A DNA stretch of 64,000 bases from JAICUF01 sp038250675 (GTDB lineage Bacteria; Gemmatimonadota; Gemmatimonadetes; Gemmatimonadales; GWC2-71-9): assembly GCA_038250675.1 (NCBI GenBank), contig JBBSCB010000004.1, positions 1-64,000 on the forward strand, written 5' to 3'. The position numbers and the translations under genes are program-made. The notes beneath the pieces were generated by a model. That model had not been told where the DNA came from. It did not search any database and saw only the letters and a list, made by a program, of their open reading frames with translations. Of the stretch, positions 53,316 to 63,334 are shown in pieces. The number at the start of each line of letters is the position of its first letter. Position 1 is the first letter of the stretch.

Positions 53316-53889
53316 GCTTCTGACTGGCGCGATTGGCCACCAGCACCGCCCCGCACTCGAGAATCGTCTCCCGTTCCACCAGCCCGTTGGCCCGCAACGT
53401 CCTGCCCGTGTCCACCAGGTCCACGATCCAGTGAGACAGATTGAGCAGCGGGGCCACCTCGACCGACCCGCCGACGTGGACGATCTCCACGGCGCGCCCG
53501 GCGGCCGCGAAGTGCGCCTGCGCCAGACGGGGATACTTGGTGGCCACGCGCGGGGTCACGCCACCGGCAAGCGCGGGGTACGCGGCCTCCGCCGGCGTGG
53601 CCACGACCAGCCGGCAATAGCCGAATCCCAGCTCCAGCGGCTCCAGCACGTCGGCGTTCGATTCGCGCAGCACGTCGGTGCCCGTGACGCCGATATCCGC
53701 GGCACCGGATTCGACGTAGACTGGTACGTCCCCGGGCTTGACCACGAGGAAGTCGATCTCGGGATCCGACGTGGCGATCAGGAGCCGGCGCCCGGGATCG
53801 GTCATTGGCGCAATGCCGGCAGCGGCAAAGTGCTCCAGCGCGCCCTCGTGCAGGCGGCCCTTGGCGAGGGCGATCCGCAGTCGGCTCAC
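53266..53889 (-). CDS. hisG: ATP phosphoribosyltransferase, short form
   Basis: HisG catalyses the first step of histidine synthesis. At 207 residues it is the short form that lacks the regulatory domain and needs HisZ. RIALAKGRL at the start, the ESGAADIGVTGTDVL block, and IVDLVDTGRTLRANGL are canonical. The GTG start at 53889 overlaps the hisZ stop as GTGA. The last 50 bases are shared with the convergent pdxA. Confidence 0.96.
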   Translation of the reverse strand: MSRLRIALAKGRLHEGALEHFAAAGIAPMTDPGRRLLIATSDPEIDFLVVKPGDVPVYVESGAADIGVTGTDVLRESNADVLEPLELGFGYCRLVVATPAEAAYPALAGGVTPRVATKYPRLAQAHFAAAGRAVEIVHVGGSVEVAPLLNLSHWIVDLVDTGRTLRANGLVERETILECGAVLVANRASQKLKLAAHERVLRGLERR

Positions 53890-54845
53890 GCCTGAATCTC
53901 GGCGAGCACGTCGAGATCCAGCGAGACGCCCACCGCCGGCATCGACCGACCGAACCGACCCATGAGGTCGTCGTAGCGCCCGCCGGCGCCGGCGGCCCGC
54001 CCCGCGCCCGCCACGAACACCTCGAAATGGATCCCGGTGTAGTAGTCGAGTCCGCGCACCTCGCCCAGATCGTACAGCACACGGGAGCGTTCTGAGGCGG
54101 TGAGTGCCGCGTCGAGCTCGAGCAGCCGGTCGAGACCGGCACGGGCGCTCGGCGGCGCCGATGCCAGGGCCGTCTCCACCGCCGCGCGGCCACCGATGAC
54201 GAACGGGAGCTCCACGAGCGGCCGGGCGTCGGGCGGCGCATCTGCCAGGGCGCGGCGCAGACTGGCGCGGTCCTTCCGATCGATCCACCGCCGGACATCG
54301 GCACGAGCGCGCTCATCGAGCGCCGCCAGCCCCGTGGCCAGCACTCCCACGTGGCCGATCGTCACCCGGAACTCCTCCACGCCGGCGTCCGCCAGCAGTC
54401 CGAGCGTCAGCCGGACGATCTCCACGTCGGCCGCCAGCCCCGCCTCGCCCAGCAGCTCGGCGCCCACCTGAAGACTTTCCCGAGGGCGCGCACCGCGCTC
54501 CGGCTCCTGGCGAAACACCTTGCCGGAATAGCAGAAGCGGAGCGGCGGCGCCACCGCCGCAAACGTGGTGGCCGCGACGCGGGCAATGCTGGCGGTGAAG
54601 TCGTACCGGAGCGCCAGACTGCGGCCATCGAGATCGAGGAAGCGGATGGTGCGCTCGGCCACGCCGGGGCCGCCGGCACGGAGAAAGATCTCTTCGTACT
54701 CGAACGTTGGGGGGATCAGTTCTTCGTAGCCGGCGGCCTCGAGGCGCGCCATCGTGACACGCTGCAGCCCGCGGCGACGGCGGACCGCGGCGCCGGTGAG
54801 ATCGAGCGCCCCGGGAGGGATCGGTGCGATGGATGCGCGAAGCAT
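53886..54845 (-). CDS. hisZ: ATP phosphoribosyltransferase regulatory subunit
   Basis: HisZ is a histidyl-tRNA-synthetase-like protein without aminoacylation activity that forms a hetero-octamer with short HisG and gives histidine feedback control. The 319-residue length, class II synthetase motif 2 (YSGKVFRQEPERGARPRE) and motif 3-like end (AGAGGRYDDLMGRFG) match. A true HisS would be longer, with an anticodon-binding domain. The adjacency and GTGA overlap with hisG confirm the call. I chose the ATG at 54845. Confidence 0.93.
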   Translation of the reverse strand: MLRASIAPIPPGALDLTGAAVRRRRGLQRVTMARLEAAGYEELIPPTFEYEEIFLRAGGPGVAERTIRFLDLDGRSLALRYDFTASIARVAATTFAAVAPPLRFCYSGKVFRQEPERGARPRESLQVGAELLGEAGLAADVEIVRLTLGLLADAGVEEFRVTIGHVGVLATGLAALDERARADVRRWIDRKDRASLRRALADAPPDARPLVELPFVIGGRAAVETALASAPPSARAGLDRLLELDAALTASERSRVLYDLGEVRGLDYYTGIHFEVFVAGAGRAAGAGGRYDDLMGRFGRSMPAVGVSLDLDVLAEIQA

Positions 54846-54858
54846 GAAGCGGCCGCGG

Positions 54859-56199
54859 TCAGCCCGCGGTCTGCTCCTCGGGCGGATCGTCCGGCTTGAG
54901 GGCGACGACACGCAGCGCCTTCACGCGGCGGCCGTCCATATCGGCCACCTCGAAGGTGTGGATGCCGGCCGTGACCCGGTCGCCCACGCGCGGGAGCCGG
55001 CCGATCATGCCGAAGACGTACCCGCCCAGCGTCGTGTAGTCGGCATCGTCGAGGGTGGCGTCGTACTCCGTGTTGAATTCGGTGATGGGCGTGGCGCCGT
55101 CGAGCAGCGGGGCGCCTTCGCCGGGCGCGGGTCGGTCCTGCGGGTCGTACTCATCGTAGATCGGGCCGACGATTTCCTCCAGCAGGTCCTCCATCGTCAC
55201 CAGGCCGGCAGTGCCGCCGTATTCGTCGAGCACCACCGCCAGGTGGACCTTGAGCCGCTTCATGTCGGCCAGGACGTCCTCGACTTCGCGGGTGCCGGGC
55301 ACGAACAGCGGCGGGCGCATGATAGCCCGGACGGCGGAGCCGGGCCGGGACCGAAGCGCGGCCAGGATGTCCTTGGCGTGCACCACGCCCACGATCTCGT
55401 CCACCGACTCCGCGTAGACGGGATAGCGCGACCGCCCTTCGGCCGCGACCTCATCCGCCGCGGCCTCGATGGTGAAGTCCGCCTCGAGCCCCACCATCTG
55501 GGTACGCGGCGTCATGACTTCCTGTGCCGTCTTCTCGCTGAACTCGAACACGCCCTCGAGCAGCCGCGCATCCTGCTTGAGCAGGGTGCCGCCCTCCTCG
55601 CTCTGCCCCACCAGCATCCGGATCTCTTCCGGCGAATGCAGCCGGTCAGCTTCGCCCGGCGGGGTGATTCCTGCCAGCCCGAGCAGTCCATTCGACATGC
55701 CCTTGAGCACCGCAATCGGGCCGGCCATGACCCACGCAAATCCCATCAGCGGCGCCGCCGTCCAGGTGCTCACCACCTCGGGGTGCACCAGGGCGAGCGC
55801 CTTGGGGACCAGTTCGCCCAGGACAATGTGCAACATGGTGATCACGGTGAACGCGATGACCGAGGCGATGGTGTGGGTGGTGATGCCGGCCAGCAGCGCC
55901 GGGAGGCCGGTGAACCAGCCGCCGATCAGGTGGGCCAGCGCGGGCTCACCCACCCAGCCGAGACCGAGGGAGGCGAGCGTGATGCCGAGTTGGGTGGCGG
56001 AGATATAGCGGGCAAGTGATTGAATGGCCCGTCGCGCGAGGATAGCTTTGCGGTCACCGGCCCGGATCATTTCGTCGAGCCGGGTCTTGCGCGCGCTCAC
56101 CAGTGCGAATTCGGTCGCCACGAAGAACGCGTTCAGGAGCACGAGCACGAGAACAGCGGCGAGCCCGAACCCGGTCGAGGTAGGTTGTGACGGTTCCAT
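54859..56199 (-). CDS. CNNM/CorC-family transporter-like protein (DUF21-CBS-CorC_HlyC)
   Basis: This 446-residue inner-membrane protein has a DUF21 domain with four helices (about 12-190), a tandem CBS pair (about 220-340, with MTPRTQMVGLEADF and LDEYGGTAGLVTMEDLLEEIVG) and a C-terminal CorC/HlyC domain. Relatives are called haemolysins but probably transport or regulate magnesium or cobalt. The ATG at 56199 lacks a ribosome-binding site; TAGACT lies 8 bases upstream. It heads a unit with hisZ and hisG and is divergent from hisD across 49 bases. Confidence 0.9.
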   Translation of the reverse strand: MEPSQPTSTGFGLAAVLVLVLLNAFFVATEFALVSARKTRLDEMIRAGDRKAILARRAIQSLARYISATQLGITLASLGLGWVGEPALAHLIGGWFTGLPALLAGITTHTIASVIAFTVITMLHIVLGELVPKALALVHPEVVSTWTAAPLMGFAWVMAGPIAVLKGMSNGLLGLAGITPPGEADRLHSPEEIRMLVGQSEEGGTLLKQDARLLEGVFEFSEKTAQEVMTPRTQMVGLEADFTIEAAADEVAAEGRSRYPVYAESVDEIVGVVHAKDILAALRSRPGSAVRAIMRPPLFVPGTREVEDVLADMKRLKVHLAVVLDEYGGTAGLVTMEDLLEEIVGPIYDEYDPQDRPAPGEGAPLLDGATPITEFNTEYDATLDDADYTTLGGYVFGMIGRLPRVGDRVTAGIHTFEVADMDGRRVKALRVVALKPDDPPEEQTAG

Positions 56200-56221
56200 A
56201 TGCGGTAAGTCTAATAGAGAA

Positions 56222-56234
56222 GCGGTTTTACCGC
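56222..56234 (+). promoter_or_regulatory. Small hairpin in the hisD leader
   Basis: GCGGT/ACCGC with a TTT loop lies 15 bases before the hisD ATG. A TCTAAT hexamer (56210-56215) upstream could be the -10, which would put the hairpin at the 5-prime end of the transcript. No histidine-rich leader peptide is present. Confidence 0.3.
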
Positions 56235-56248
56235 GAGAGTACGGGCTG

Positions 56249-57532
56249 ATGCGCCTGTTCATCGCGCCGCCATTCGACGCCCTGGATGCCCTGCTTCCAG
56301 GCAGCGCCGCGACCGATCGTGAGACCCAGCACGTCGTCCGCGAGGTGCTCGACGACGTCAGGGCGCGCGGAGACCCAGCGGTCCGTGCGTGCACTCTGCG
56401 GTTCGACGGGGTGGATCTCGCGCCGGAGGACTGGGAGCTGGCGGCCGAGCGCTCGCAGGGGGCGCTCGAGCGGGTGGGGCCGGTGCTGCGCGACGCGCTG
56501 ACACGGGCGGTCGATCGGGTCCGCGAGTATCACGGGCATCAGCGGGACGACGGTTTCGAGCTCGACAGTGAAGATGGGAGTCGGCTCCGCATGCGGGTCC
56601 TGCCGCTCGACCGGGTGGGGCTGTACGTGCCGGGCGGAAAGGCGTCGTACCCGTCCACGGTGATCATGAACGCGGTGCCGGCGCTGGTGGCCGGGGTCCA
56701 GGAGATCATCGCGGTGGTCCCGCCTCAGGGCGTCACGGACGCGGTGCTGGCGGCATGCGCACTGGCCGGCGTCACTCGGGTCTTCCGGATCGGCGGGGCG
56801 CAGGCGATCGCGGCGCTCGCGTATGGGACGGCGACCATACCCCGGGTGGACAAGATCGTGGGGCCGGGAAACCGGTTCGTCGCGGAGGCCAAGCGGCAGG
56901 TGGTTGGCCAGGTCGGGATCGACATGATCGCCGGGCCGACCGAAGTGCTCATCATTGCCGACGAGACGGCCCGGCCGGAGTGGGTTGCGGCCGATCTGCT
57001 GGCGCAGGCAGAGCACGACGAGGACGCCACCGCCTGGTGCGTCACGACGTCACGTGCGCTGGCTGAGGCGCTGCCGGCCGCGCTGGAGCGGGTGCTGGAG
57101 CGGGCGCCGCGGGCCGCGATCGCCCGGGCCGCGCTCGACCGCAACGGTGTCGTCGTGCTCGTGGCCCACATGCGGGACGCGATCGAGGTGGCGAACCGCC
57201 GCGCGCCGGAGCACGTCCAGATCGTGGCGCAGGGAGCCGAGCGGATCGCCGCGAATGTGCGCCATGCGGGGGCCATCTTTCTGAGCGCGGGCACCCCGGA
57301 GCCGGTGGGGGACTATCTGGCCGGGCCGAGCCATGTGCTGCCCACGGGCGGCACGGCACGCTATGCGTCGCCGCTCGGTGTGTACGACTTCATCAAGCGC
57401 ACCAGCATCATCCGCTACAGTCCCGAGCGGGTGGCGCGGGATGCGGCGCACATCGTGGCGCTGGCGGAGGCGGAGGGACTGTTTGCGCACGCCGAGGCGG
57501 TGCGATGCCGTACCGGCGACGGGCCCCGGTGA
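56249..57532 (+). CDS. hisD: Histidinol dehydrogenase
   Basis: HisD oxidises L-histidinol to histidine in two NAD-dependent steps with a zinc ion. The 427-residue protein shows LDRVGLYVPGGKASYPST, FRIGGAQAIAALAYGT, KIVGPGNRFVAEAKR, DMIAGPTEVLI and QAEHDEDA. The ending YSPERVARDAAHIVALAEAEGL is standard. The start at 56249 is set by homology. It faces the CNNM-hisZ-hisG unit and its stop overlaps the next gene as GTGA. Confidence 0.96.
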   Translation: MRLFIAPPFDALDALLPGSAATDRETQHVVREVLDDVRARGDPAVRACTLRFDGVDLAPEDWELAAERSQGALERVGPVLRDALTRAVDRVREYHGHQRDDGFELDSEDGSRLRMRVLPLDRVGLYVPGGKASYPSTVIMNAVPALVAGVQEIIAVVPPQGVTDAVLAACALAGVTRVFRIGGAQAIAALAYGTATIPRVDKIVGPGNRFVAEAKRQVVGQVGIDMIAGPTEVLIIADETARPEWVAADLLAQAEHDEDATAWCVTTSRALAEALPAALERVLERAPRAAIARAALDRNGVVVLVAHMRDAIEVANRRAPEHVQIVAQGAERIAANVRHAGAIFLSAGTPEPVGDYLAGPSHVLPTGGTARYASPLGVYDFIKRTSIIRYSPERVARDAAHIVALAEAEGLFAHAEAVRCRTGDGPR

Positions 57533-58479
57533 CGAGCCAAGGGACGCCGGCGCCGTACCAGCCGGCCGACTGCATGCAGCAGGCTCCGCGATCTGATACG
57601 CGGCGGCTGTGGATCGTCCTGGCCATGACAGCGGTGTTCATGGTGGTCGAAGCGGTGGGCGGCTGGGTGAGCGGCTCGCTGGCGCTGGTGGCCGACGCGG
57701 GTCACATGCTGACGGACGTCGGTGCGCTGGGGCTGACCCTGCTCACCGCGTGGATCGGCCAGCGGCCGGCGGACGACCGGAAGACCTACGGCTACATGCG
57801 ATGGGAGATCCTGGCGGCGCTCATCAACGGCGCCGCGCTGATCGGCGTGGCCGCCTGGGTGGTGATCGAGGCGGTCCATCGCATGGAGACGGCCCACCCG
57901 ATCCGCGCCGACCTGCTGATGGTCGTGGCCGCCGCCGGCCTCATGGTGAACGCGATCGCGCTCCGCCTGCTGCATGCGGGCCATCGTCACAGTCTGAACA
58001 CCCGGGGCGCCTATCTCCACGTGATGAGCGACCTGCTGGGCTCGGCCGGGGCGCTCGCGGCGGGCGTGGTGATTGCCCTGACGGGCTGGACCCCGATCGA
58101 CCCGATTCTCTCGGTGGCGCTGGCGGTGCTGATCCTGGCAGGCGCATGGCGGCTGGTGCGGGAGAGCACCGACATCCTGCTCGAGGCGGTGCCGCGCGGC
58201 ATCTCGATGCGGGACGTGCACCGCCGGATGCTTCGGGTGGACGGGGTGACGGCGGTCCACGACGTCCACGTCTGGACCGTCACCAGCGGCGTGATCGCCA
58301 TGAGTGGCCATGCCATCGTGCCGGAGCTGGATCTTCACCCCGAGGTGCTGGACGGCATCCGGGCCGGGGTGGCGGAGCTGGGTATCGGTCACGTCACGAT
58401 CCAGCTCGAGGTCGAGGACGCCGGCTGCGAGCCGGCCGATACGGTGGCGTGCGCCCGGAAGCACGCCCACCCGCATTGA
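57529..58479 (+). CDS. Cation diffusion facilitator (ZitB/CzcD-like zinc exporter)
   Basis: This 316-residue inner-membrane protein has six helices and the CDF metal site in helices 2 and 5: LVADAGHMLTD and HVMSDLLGS, the His-x3-Asp pairs typical of zinc transporters. The C-terminal cytoplasmic domain follows and ends with a His/Cys-rich tail (CARKHAHPH) that may bind metal. It exports zinc or cobalt in exchange for protons. The GTG at 57529 overlaps the hisD stop; an ATG at 57505 is an alternative. Zinc is the HisD cofactor, so the pairing may be more than chance, but that is speculation. Confidence 0.93.
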   Translation: MTSQGTPAPYQPADCMQQAPRSDTRRLWIVLAMTAVFMVVEAVGGWVSGSLALVADAGHMLTDVGALGLTLLTAWIGQRPADDRKTYGYMRWEILAALINGAALIGVAAWVVIEAVHRMETAHPIRADLLMVVAAAGLMVNAIALRLLHAGHRHSLNTRGAYLHVMSDLLGSAGALAAGVVIALTGWTPIDPILSVALAVLILAGAWRLVRESTDILLEAVPRGISMRDVHRRMLRVDGVTAVHDVHVWTVTSGVIAMSGHAIVPELDLHPEVLDGIRAGVAELGIGHVTIQLEVEDAGCEPADTVACARKHAHPH

Positions 58480-58480
58480 C

Positions 58481-58498
58481 GGGGTGCGGAGGCGCCCC
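58481..58498 (+). terminator. Hairpin after the CDF gene
   Basis: GGGGTGC (58481-58487) and GCGCCCC (58492-58498) form a 7-bp stem with one G-T pair, one base after the stop codon. No T-run. Confidence 0.3.
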
Positions 58499-58578
58499 AG
58501 GTCGGGTGGGACGCGCTCCCGGGGAACCGGTGGGCGCGTTTTGGTGTCCCCGTGGCTCGTGGTGGTGCGTAAGGTGTC

Positions 58579-58607
58579 TTGCGGCGGCGGCTGGGGACGT
58601 CTATATA
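58579..58607 (+). promoter_or_regulatory. Promoter of typA
   Basis: TTGCGG (58579-58584) and TATATA (58602-58607) are spaced by 17 bases. The predicted start is near 58614, giving a leader of about 50 bases. Confidence 0.6.
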
Positions 58608-58621
58608 TGCGCCGCTTGGGG

Positions 58622-58650
58622 CTGCCGCTGGCCCCGGCAGGGTCATTTTT
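58622..58650 (+). promoter_or_regulatory. Possible attenuator hairpin in the typA leader
   Basis: CTGCCG (58622-58627) pairs with CGGCAG (58635-58640) across a 7-base loop, followed by a TTTTT run (58646-58650). The layout is that of a short intrinsic terminator placed between the promoter and the TTG start at 58666. Confidence 0.4.
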
Positions 58651-58665
58651 CAGAAGCAGGGCATT

Positions 58666-60516
<1,851 letters not shown>

Positions 60517-60555
60517 GGGCGCGGGACTTATCTCTCTCTGATGGCGGAGGACATC

Positions 60556-60768
60556 ATGCTGGCCTGGGAGACGTCGGTGGAGGCGCTCGAGATGCGTCGG
60601 AAATTCGATGACGACGAGGAAGAGTTCGAGGACGGCTTCACGTTCGACGATGATGACGACGACGACGAGGACGACGCCGACGGCGAGGACCTCGACGACG
60701 AGGACGACGACGACGAGGACCTCGAAGACGACCTCGTTCTCGACGACGAGGAAGACGAAGAGCGGTAA
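60556..60768 (+). CDS. Small extremely acidic protein
   Basis: This 70-residue protein has 43 Asp/Glu and only 4 Arg/Lys residues. The first 17 residues (MLAWETSVEALEMRRKF) could form a helix; the rest is almost pure acid with a few leucines and phenylalanines and is surely disordered. GGAGG sits 5 bases before the ATG at 60556, better than the upstream ATG at 60541, which lacks a site. I know of no named family. Following typA, it might bind ribosomal proteins, basic peptides or metal ions, but nothing shows this directly. Confidence 0.7.
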   Translation: MLAWETSVEALEMRRKFDDDEEEFEDGFTFDDDDDDDEDDADGEDLDDEDDDDEDLEDDLVLDDEEDEER

Positions 60769-60801
60769 CGGCCCGCGGGCCGGCGCGGCGATTTCACCGC
60801 G

Positions 60802-62388
60802 TCAGGCCCCGCGGGCGCCCACCCCGCGAGGCCGGACCAGCCGCTCGGCCTCGGCCAGCAGCAGGTCCACGGCGAGCGCCAGCAGCGCCGCCGGGATGGC
60901 GCCGGACAGGATCATCGGCACGTCGGACAGCGCGAGCCCGGCCACGATGGGATCGCCCAGGCCGCCGGCCCCGATGAAGGCGGCCAGGGTCGCGGTGCCC
61001 ACGCCGATGACGGCCGCCGTCCGGATGCCGGCCATGATGACCGGTACGGCCAGCGGCAGCCGTACATACCGAAGCACCTGGCCCGGCGACATGCCGGAGC
61101 CGGTGGCGCCGGCCACGGCGGCGGGATCTGCATCGCGCACGCCGGTGTAGGTGTTCCGCAGGATCGGATACACAGAATAGATCGAGAGCGCCACCAGCGC
61201 CGGCACCACGCCCACCCCCAGCAGCGGAATCATGAACGCGAGCAGCGCCATGCCCGGCAGCGTCTGCACGAGTCCGATCGTGCGGACCACGGGCTCCGCC
61301 CCGCGTCCCGCCCGCTCCAGCACCAGCCCCAGCGGCACGCCGATCAGCATCCCGGCACCGAGCGAGAGCCCCACGAGCAGCAGATGGCGGAGCGTGAGCT
61401 GGAGGATGGTGCGCCGCCGCTCCACCAGATAGCGCAGGATCGATCCGCCGCGGCGAGCGCGCGGCGGCACGCCGCTGACGCCGCCCGTCAGCGCCAGGCG
61501 GCGGAGGGCGTCGGACGCGACCGTGGCCACCGGCTCATGGTTCACTTCCACCCGCCGATTGAGCTCACGCATCATCGAGACATCGAGCTGCCCGCTCAGC
61601 TCGGAGAGCGCGAGCACCGCCGCGGGCCGGCTTCGCTGCAGGCCGGCGCCCACCAGCGCCGCCGCCTGGTACGGCGGAAAGAAATGTCGATCGTCGCGCA
61701 GCACGACCAGGTCGTAGCGGCTGATGAGCCCGTCGGTGGAATAGCCATCGATGACGTCCACCGCCCCCTGGGCCAGCGCCTGATACTTGAGCGCCGGCGA
61801 CAGCGCATGCACGGTCCCAAAGCGCAGACCGTACGCGCTGGTCAGCCCCGGCAGTCCGTCGGGCCGGCCGATGAAATCGGCGGTAAGCCCGGCGGTGAGT
61901 CTCGGCGACACCCGGGCCAGCTCATCGAGCGTGGCAAGGTGCAGACTGTCGGCGGTGGCGCGTCGGACGGCGATGGCGTAGGTATTCTCGAAGCCGAGGG
62001 GCGCCAGCCACCGCATGCCGTAGCGGCGGCGGAACTCGACGGACACGCGGCGATACACGTCCGCGGCGTCGGGGCTGGGCGGCTGACCCAGGATGACAAG
62101 GAGGCCGGTGCCGGTGTATTCGGGATAGACGTCGATATCGCCGCTCCGGAGCGCGCGGAAGGCGATCTCGGTGGCGCCCAGCCCGGGGCGACGGGTGACG
62201 GGGATGCCACGCGCTTCGAGGAGCTGCGCAAGGATTTCGGCCAGCAGATACGACTCGCCGAACGGCTTGGACGCGACGATCACCGGCCGGCCGCCGTTGG
62301 CCGGCGCGCGCTCCTGCGCCGGGGCGGCCGGCACGGCGGGATGCACCGCGAGCAGCAGGAGCGCGCCGGCGAGCCGGAGACCGGTCAC
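60802..62388 (-). CDS. Osmoprotectant ABC transporter, fused substrate-binding and permease protein
   Basis: This 528-residue protein fuses a glycine-betaine/choline-type binding domain (about 33-300, starting VIVASKPFGESYLLAEILAQ and including YPEYTGTG) to an OpuBB/ProW-type permease (about 320-520, five or six helices, IGLVQTLPGMALLAFMIPLLG and IGAGGLGDPI). A signal peptide precedes the binding domain. It should import betaine, choline or a related solute with the ATPase encoded just upstream (4-base overlap). The binding domain comes first, the reverse of the fused permease-then-binding-protein order known from lactococcal OpuABC. Confidence 0.9.
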   Translation of the reverse strand: MTGLRLAGALLLLAVHPAVPAAPAQERAPANGGRPVIVASKPFGESYLLAEILAQLLEARGIPVTRRPGLGATEIAFRALRSGDIDVYPEYTGTGLLVILGQPPSPDAADVYRRVSVEFRRRYGMRWLAPLGFENTYAIAVRRATADSLHLATLDELARVSPRLTAGLTADFIGRPDGLPGLTSAYGLRFGTVHALSPALKYQALAQGAVDVIDGYSTDGLISRYDLVVLRDDRHFFPPYQAAALVGAGLQRSRPAAVLALSELSGQLDVSMMRELNRRVEVNHEPVATVASDALRRLALTGGVSGVPPRARRGGSILRYLVERRRTILQLTLRHLLLVGLSLGAGMLIGVPLGLVLERAGRGAEPVVRTIGLVQTLPGMALLAFMIPLLGVGVVPALVALSIYSVYPILRNTYTGVRDADPAAVAGATGSGMSPGQVLRYVRLPLAVPVIMAGIRTAAVIGVGTATLAAFIGAGGLGDPIVAGLALSDVPMILSGAIPAALLALAVDLLLAEAERLVRPRGVGARGA

Positions 62389-63146
62389 GTCAGCCCGATG
62401 CGGGCCGCCGCCAGCAGGCGGCGGACGTAGTCGGTCGCGGGGCGGGCCAGCAGCGCCGCGGGCGCGTCGAGCTGTTCGATGCGGCCCGCCCGCATTACCG
62501 CAACGCGATCGGCGAGGCGGAGCGCCTCGACCAGATCATGGGTCACGAGGACCGCGGTCATCGACACCGTACGCCGCAGCTCGGTGAACAGCTCCTGCAT
62601 CTCCATGCGGGTGAGCGCGTCGAGCGCGCTGAAGGGCTCGTCGAGCAGGATGATCGGCGGCTGGCCGGCAATCGCGCGGGCGAGTGCGACCCGCTGCCGC
62701 TGCCCGCCCGAGAGATCGCGAGGCCAGCGCCGGGCGAACTGTGCCGGATCGAGCCCCACGAGCGTGAGGGCGCGGCTGGCCGCCGCGCGGGCGGCCGCAT
62801 CGCCGGTGAGCCACGGCACCAGGGCGACGTTGCGCTGCACGTTCCAGTGGGGGAGGAGTCCGCCGTCCTGGGGGACGTAGCCCATCCCGCGGCGGAGTGT
62901 GACCGGATCGAGCGTGGCCAGATCGGTGCCGCGCAGCGCGATCCGTCCCGCGTCGGGGGTGGCGAGACGATTGAACATGCGGAGCAGCGTCGTCTTGCCG
63001 GAGCCGGTCTGGCCCACCAGCGCCACGCATTCGCCGTCATCGACGCGGAGCTCGATGCCGTCGAGCGCCGTGACCTCGCCAAACCGCTTGACGACGCCGG
63101 TGGCGGCGAGCACGCCGGTCGTGCTTCCGATAGGCGACGGGAGCAT
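62385..63146 (-). CDS. Osmoprotectant ABC transporter ATP-binding protein (OpuBA/ProV-like)
   Basis: This 253-residue ATPase powers the fused transporter protein encoded next. Walker A GQTGSGKTT, signature LSGGQRQRVALARAI and Walker B PIILLDEPFSALDALTR are present, and GYVPQDGGLLPHWNVQRNVAL is the Q-loop region of betaine-type ATPases. There are no C-terminal CBS domains, so ionic-strength sensing of the OpuA kind is absent here. I kept the ATG at 63146; a GTG at 63113 with GGAAG upstream is a serious alternative. The gene's upstream region overlaps the promoter and body of divergent tRNA-Ile. Confidence 0.9.
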   Translation of the reverse strand: MLPSPIGSTTGVLAATGVVKRFGEVTALDGIELRVDDGECVALVGQTGSGKTTLLRMFNRLATPDAGRIALRGTDLATLDPVTLRRGMGYVPQDGGLLPHWNVQRNVALVPWLTGDAAARAAASRALTLVGLDPAQFARRWPRDLSGGQRQRVALARAIAGQPPIILLDEPFSALDALTRMEMQELFTELRRTVSMTAVLVTHDLVEALRLADRVAVMRAGRIEQLDAPAALLARPATDYVRRLLAAARIGLT

Positions 63147-63153
63147 TTATCTT
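63125..63153 (+). promoter_or_regulatory. Promoter of tRNA-Ile
   Basis: TATCTT (63148-63153) lies 14 bases before the mature tRNA; a weak TTCCGA (63125-63130) is 17 bases further up. The -10 matches the hexamer found before several protein genes. Confidence 0.6.
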
Positions 63154-63164
63154 GGGTCCGGGTT

Positions 63165-63241
<77 letters not shown>

Positions 63242-63278
63242 TCAAGGCGATCCAGTTCCCGATCGCGGCGTGAGCAGC

Positions 63279-63316
63279 AGGCCGGCGTCCCGTTGGGGCC
63301 GCCGGCCTTGCTTCTT
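63279..63316 (+). terminator. Terminator after tRNA-Ile
   Basis: AGGCCGGCG (63279-63287) pairs perfectly with CGCCGGCCT (63300-63308). Inside, CCC/GGG adds three pairs after a mismatch, closing a GTTG loop. TGCTTCTT follows. It also suits the convergent SulP gene. Confidence 0.65.
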
Positions 63317-63334
63317 CGCGGGACAGCTCCGGTG

